Below, one piece after another: positions 20,562-20,678 of a stretch of DNA of 20,678 bases (its first letter is position 1; each line of letters opens with the position of its first letter). The position numbers and the translations under genes are program-made. Source of the DNA: Fusobacterium sp. (GTDB lineage Bacteria; Fusobacteriota; Fusobacteriia; Fusobacteriales; Fusobacteriaceae); the NCBI RefSeq assembly GCF_032477075.1, contig NZ_JAWDXO010000047.1, positions 1 to 20,678 on the forward strand, in the 5' to 3' direction. The notes beneath the pieces are model-generated. The model was not told the DNA's origin. It saw only the letters and a program-made list of their open reading frames with translations, and made no database searches.

Positions 20562-20678
20562 TTAGAACTTATATCCAAACCCTGCTCCTACTATCCATTC
20601 GCCTTTTGTTTTGTTTTTACCTGTACCATTATGTGAATCTCTTTCTATTGCATAAGTTCCCTTTAGATCAAAGAGCAT
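20562..20678 (-). CDS. Outer-membrane beta-barrel C-terminus, probably autotransporter (cut by window edge)
   Basis: The last 38 codons of a gene entering from the right edge. They read MLFDLKGTYAIERD, a charged loop with Lys/Asn/Gly, then GEWIVGAGFGYKF-TAA. This is a beta-hairpin: an inward strand, a polar loop and a last strand with alternating hydrophobic residues that ends in Phe, the signature recognised by the BAM machinery. LKGTYA and GxGxGYxF are common at the end of fusobacterial autotransporter barrels, but a porin-type protein is also possible. The upstream passenger is outside the window. Confidence 0.7.
   Translation of the reverse strand: MLFDLKGTYAIERDSHNGTGKNKTKGEWIVGAGFGYKF

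Noticed and set aside
1..20678. CRISPR arrays, tRNA or rRNA genes, insertion sequences
   Set aside because: No regular repeat-spacer array, no cloverleaf or rRNA segment and no transposase motif or terminal inverted repeats were seen while reading both strands.

Overview
The window looks like chromosomal DNA of a Fusobacterium, most likely the F. varium / F. ulcerans / F. mortiferum group. The DNA is very AT-rich, Shine-Dalgarno sequences are strong (GGAGG type), and a coiled-coil secreted protein precedes a large autotransporter, an arrangement typical of fusobacterial adhesin loci. The organism call comes from recalled protein families, not a database search.

Layout. (1) 1-761, minus strand: the N-terminus of an autotransporter, cut by the window edge, preceded by a FadA/FAD-I-like coiled-coil protein with an internal repeat. 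(2) 1150-3660: a decayed cupin gene, an AEC-family transporter and a metallo-beta-lactamase-fold hydrolase, separated by bidirectional terminators. (3) 3730-8647, minus strand: a five-gene import operon (two permeases, UgpC-type ATPase, lipoprotein binding protein, xylose-isomerase-like TIM barrel) with a palindrome upstream as candidate operator. Its architecture and subunit sizes match the Ugp system, but the substrate is not proven. (4) 8842-11682, minus strand: a compact three-gene unit with an Ada-AlkA fusion, an O6-methylguanine methyltransferase and an exported protein of unknown function carrying a caspase-like His/Cys pattern. (5) 11907-14161, plus strand: a small periplasmic Spy/CpxP-like protein, then a promoter with a long structured leader, a small membrane protein, an unrecognised protein and a leucine-rich-repeat protein with a C-terminal membrane anchor.

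(6) 14593-18260: flavin and redox genes (PNPOx-like protein, C_GCAxxG_C_C protein, NfsB nitroreductase) around an XRE/S24 repressor. (7) The gaps at 16692-17590 and 18261-19163 are gene graveyards. They hold the first ~24 codons of a response regulator, a TPR lipoprotein reduced to its two ends, a frameshifted gene of unknown function and other fragments. (8) 19148-20678, minus strand: a membrane-anchored protein with a possible HTH, two divergent HU-like proteins with overlapping genes, and the C-terminal strand of an outer-membrane beta-barrel at the right edge.

I see no rRNA, tRNA, CRISPR array, insertion sequence or intact prophage. The most unusual items are the exported caspase-like protein in the alkylation-repair operon, the cupin pseudogene whose frameshifts come in compensating pairs, the structured leader at 12414-12604, and the overlapping HU pair that seems to lack room for its own promoter.
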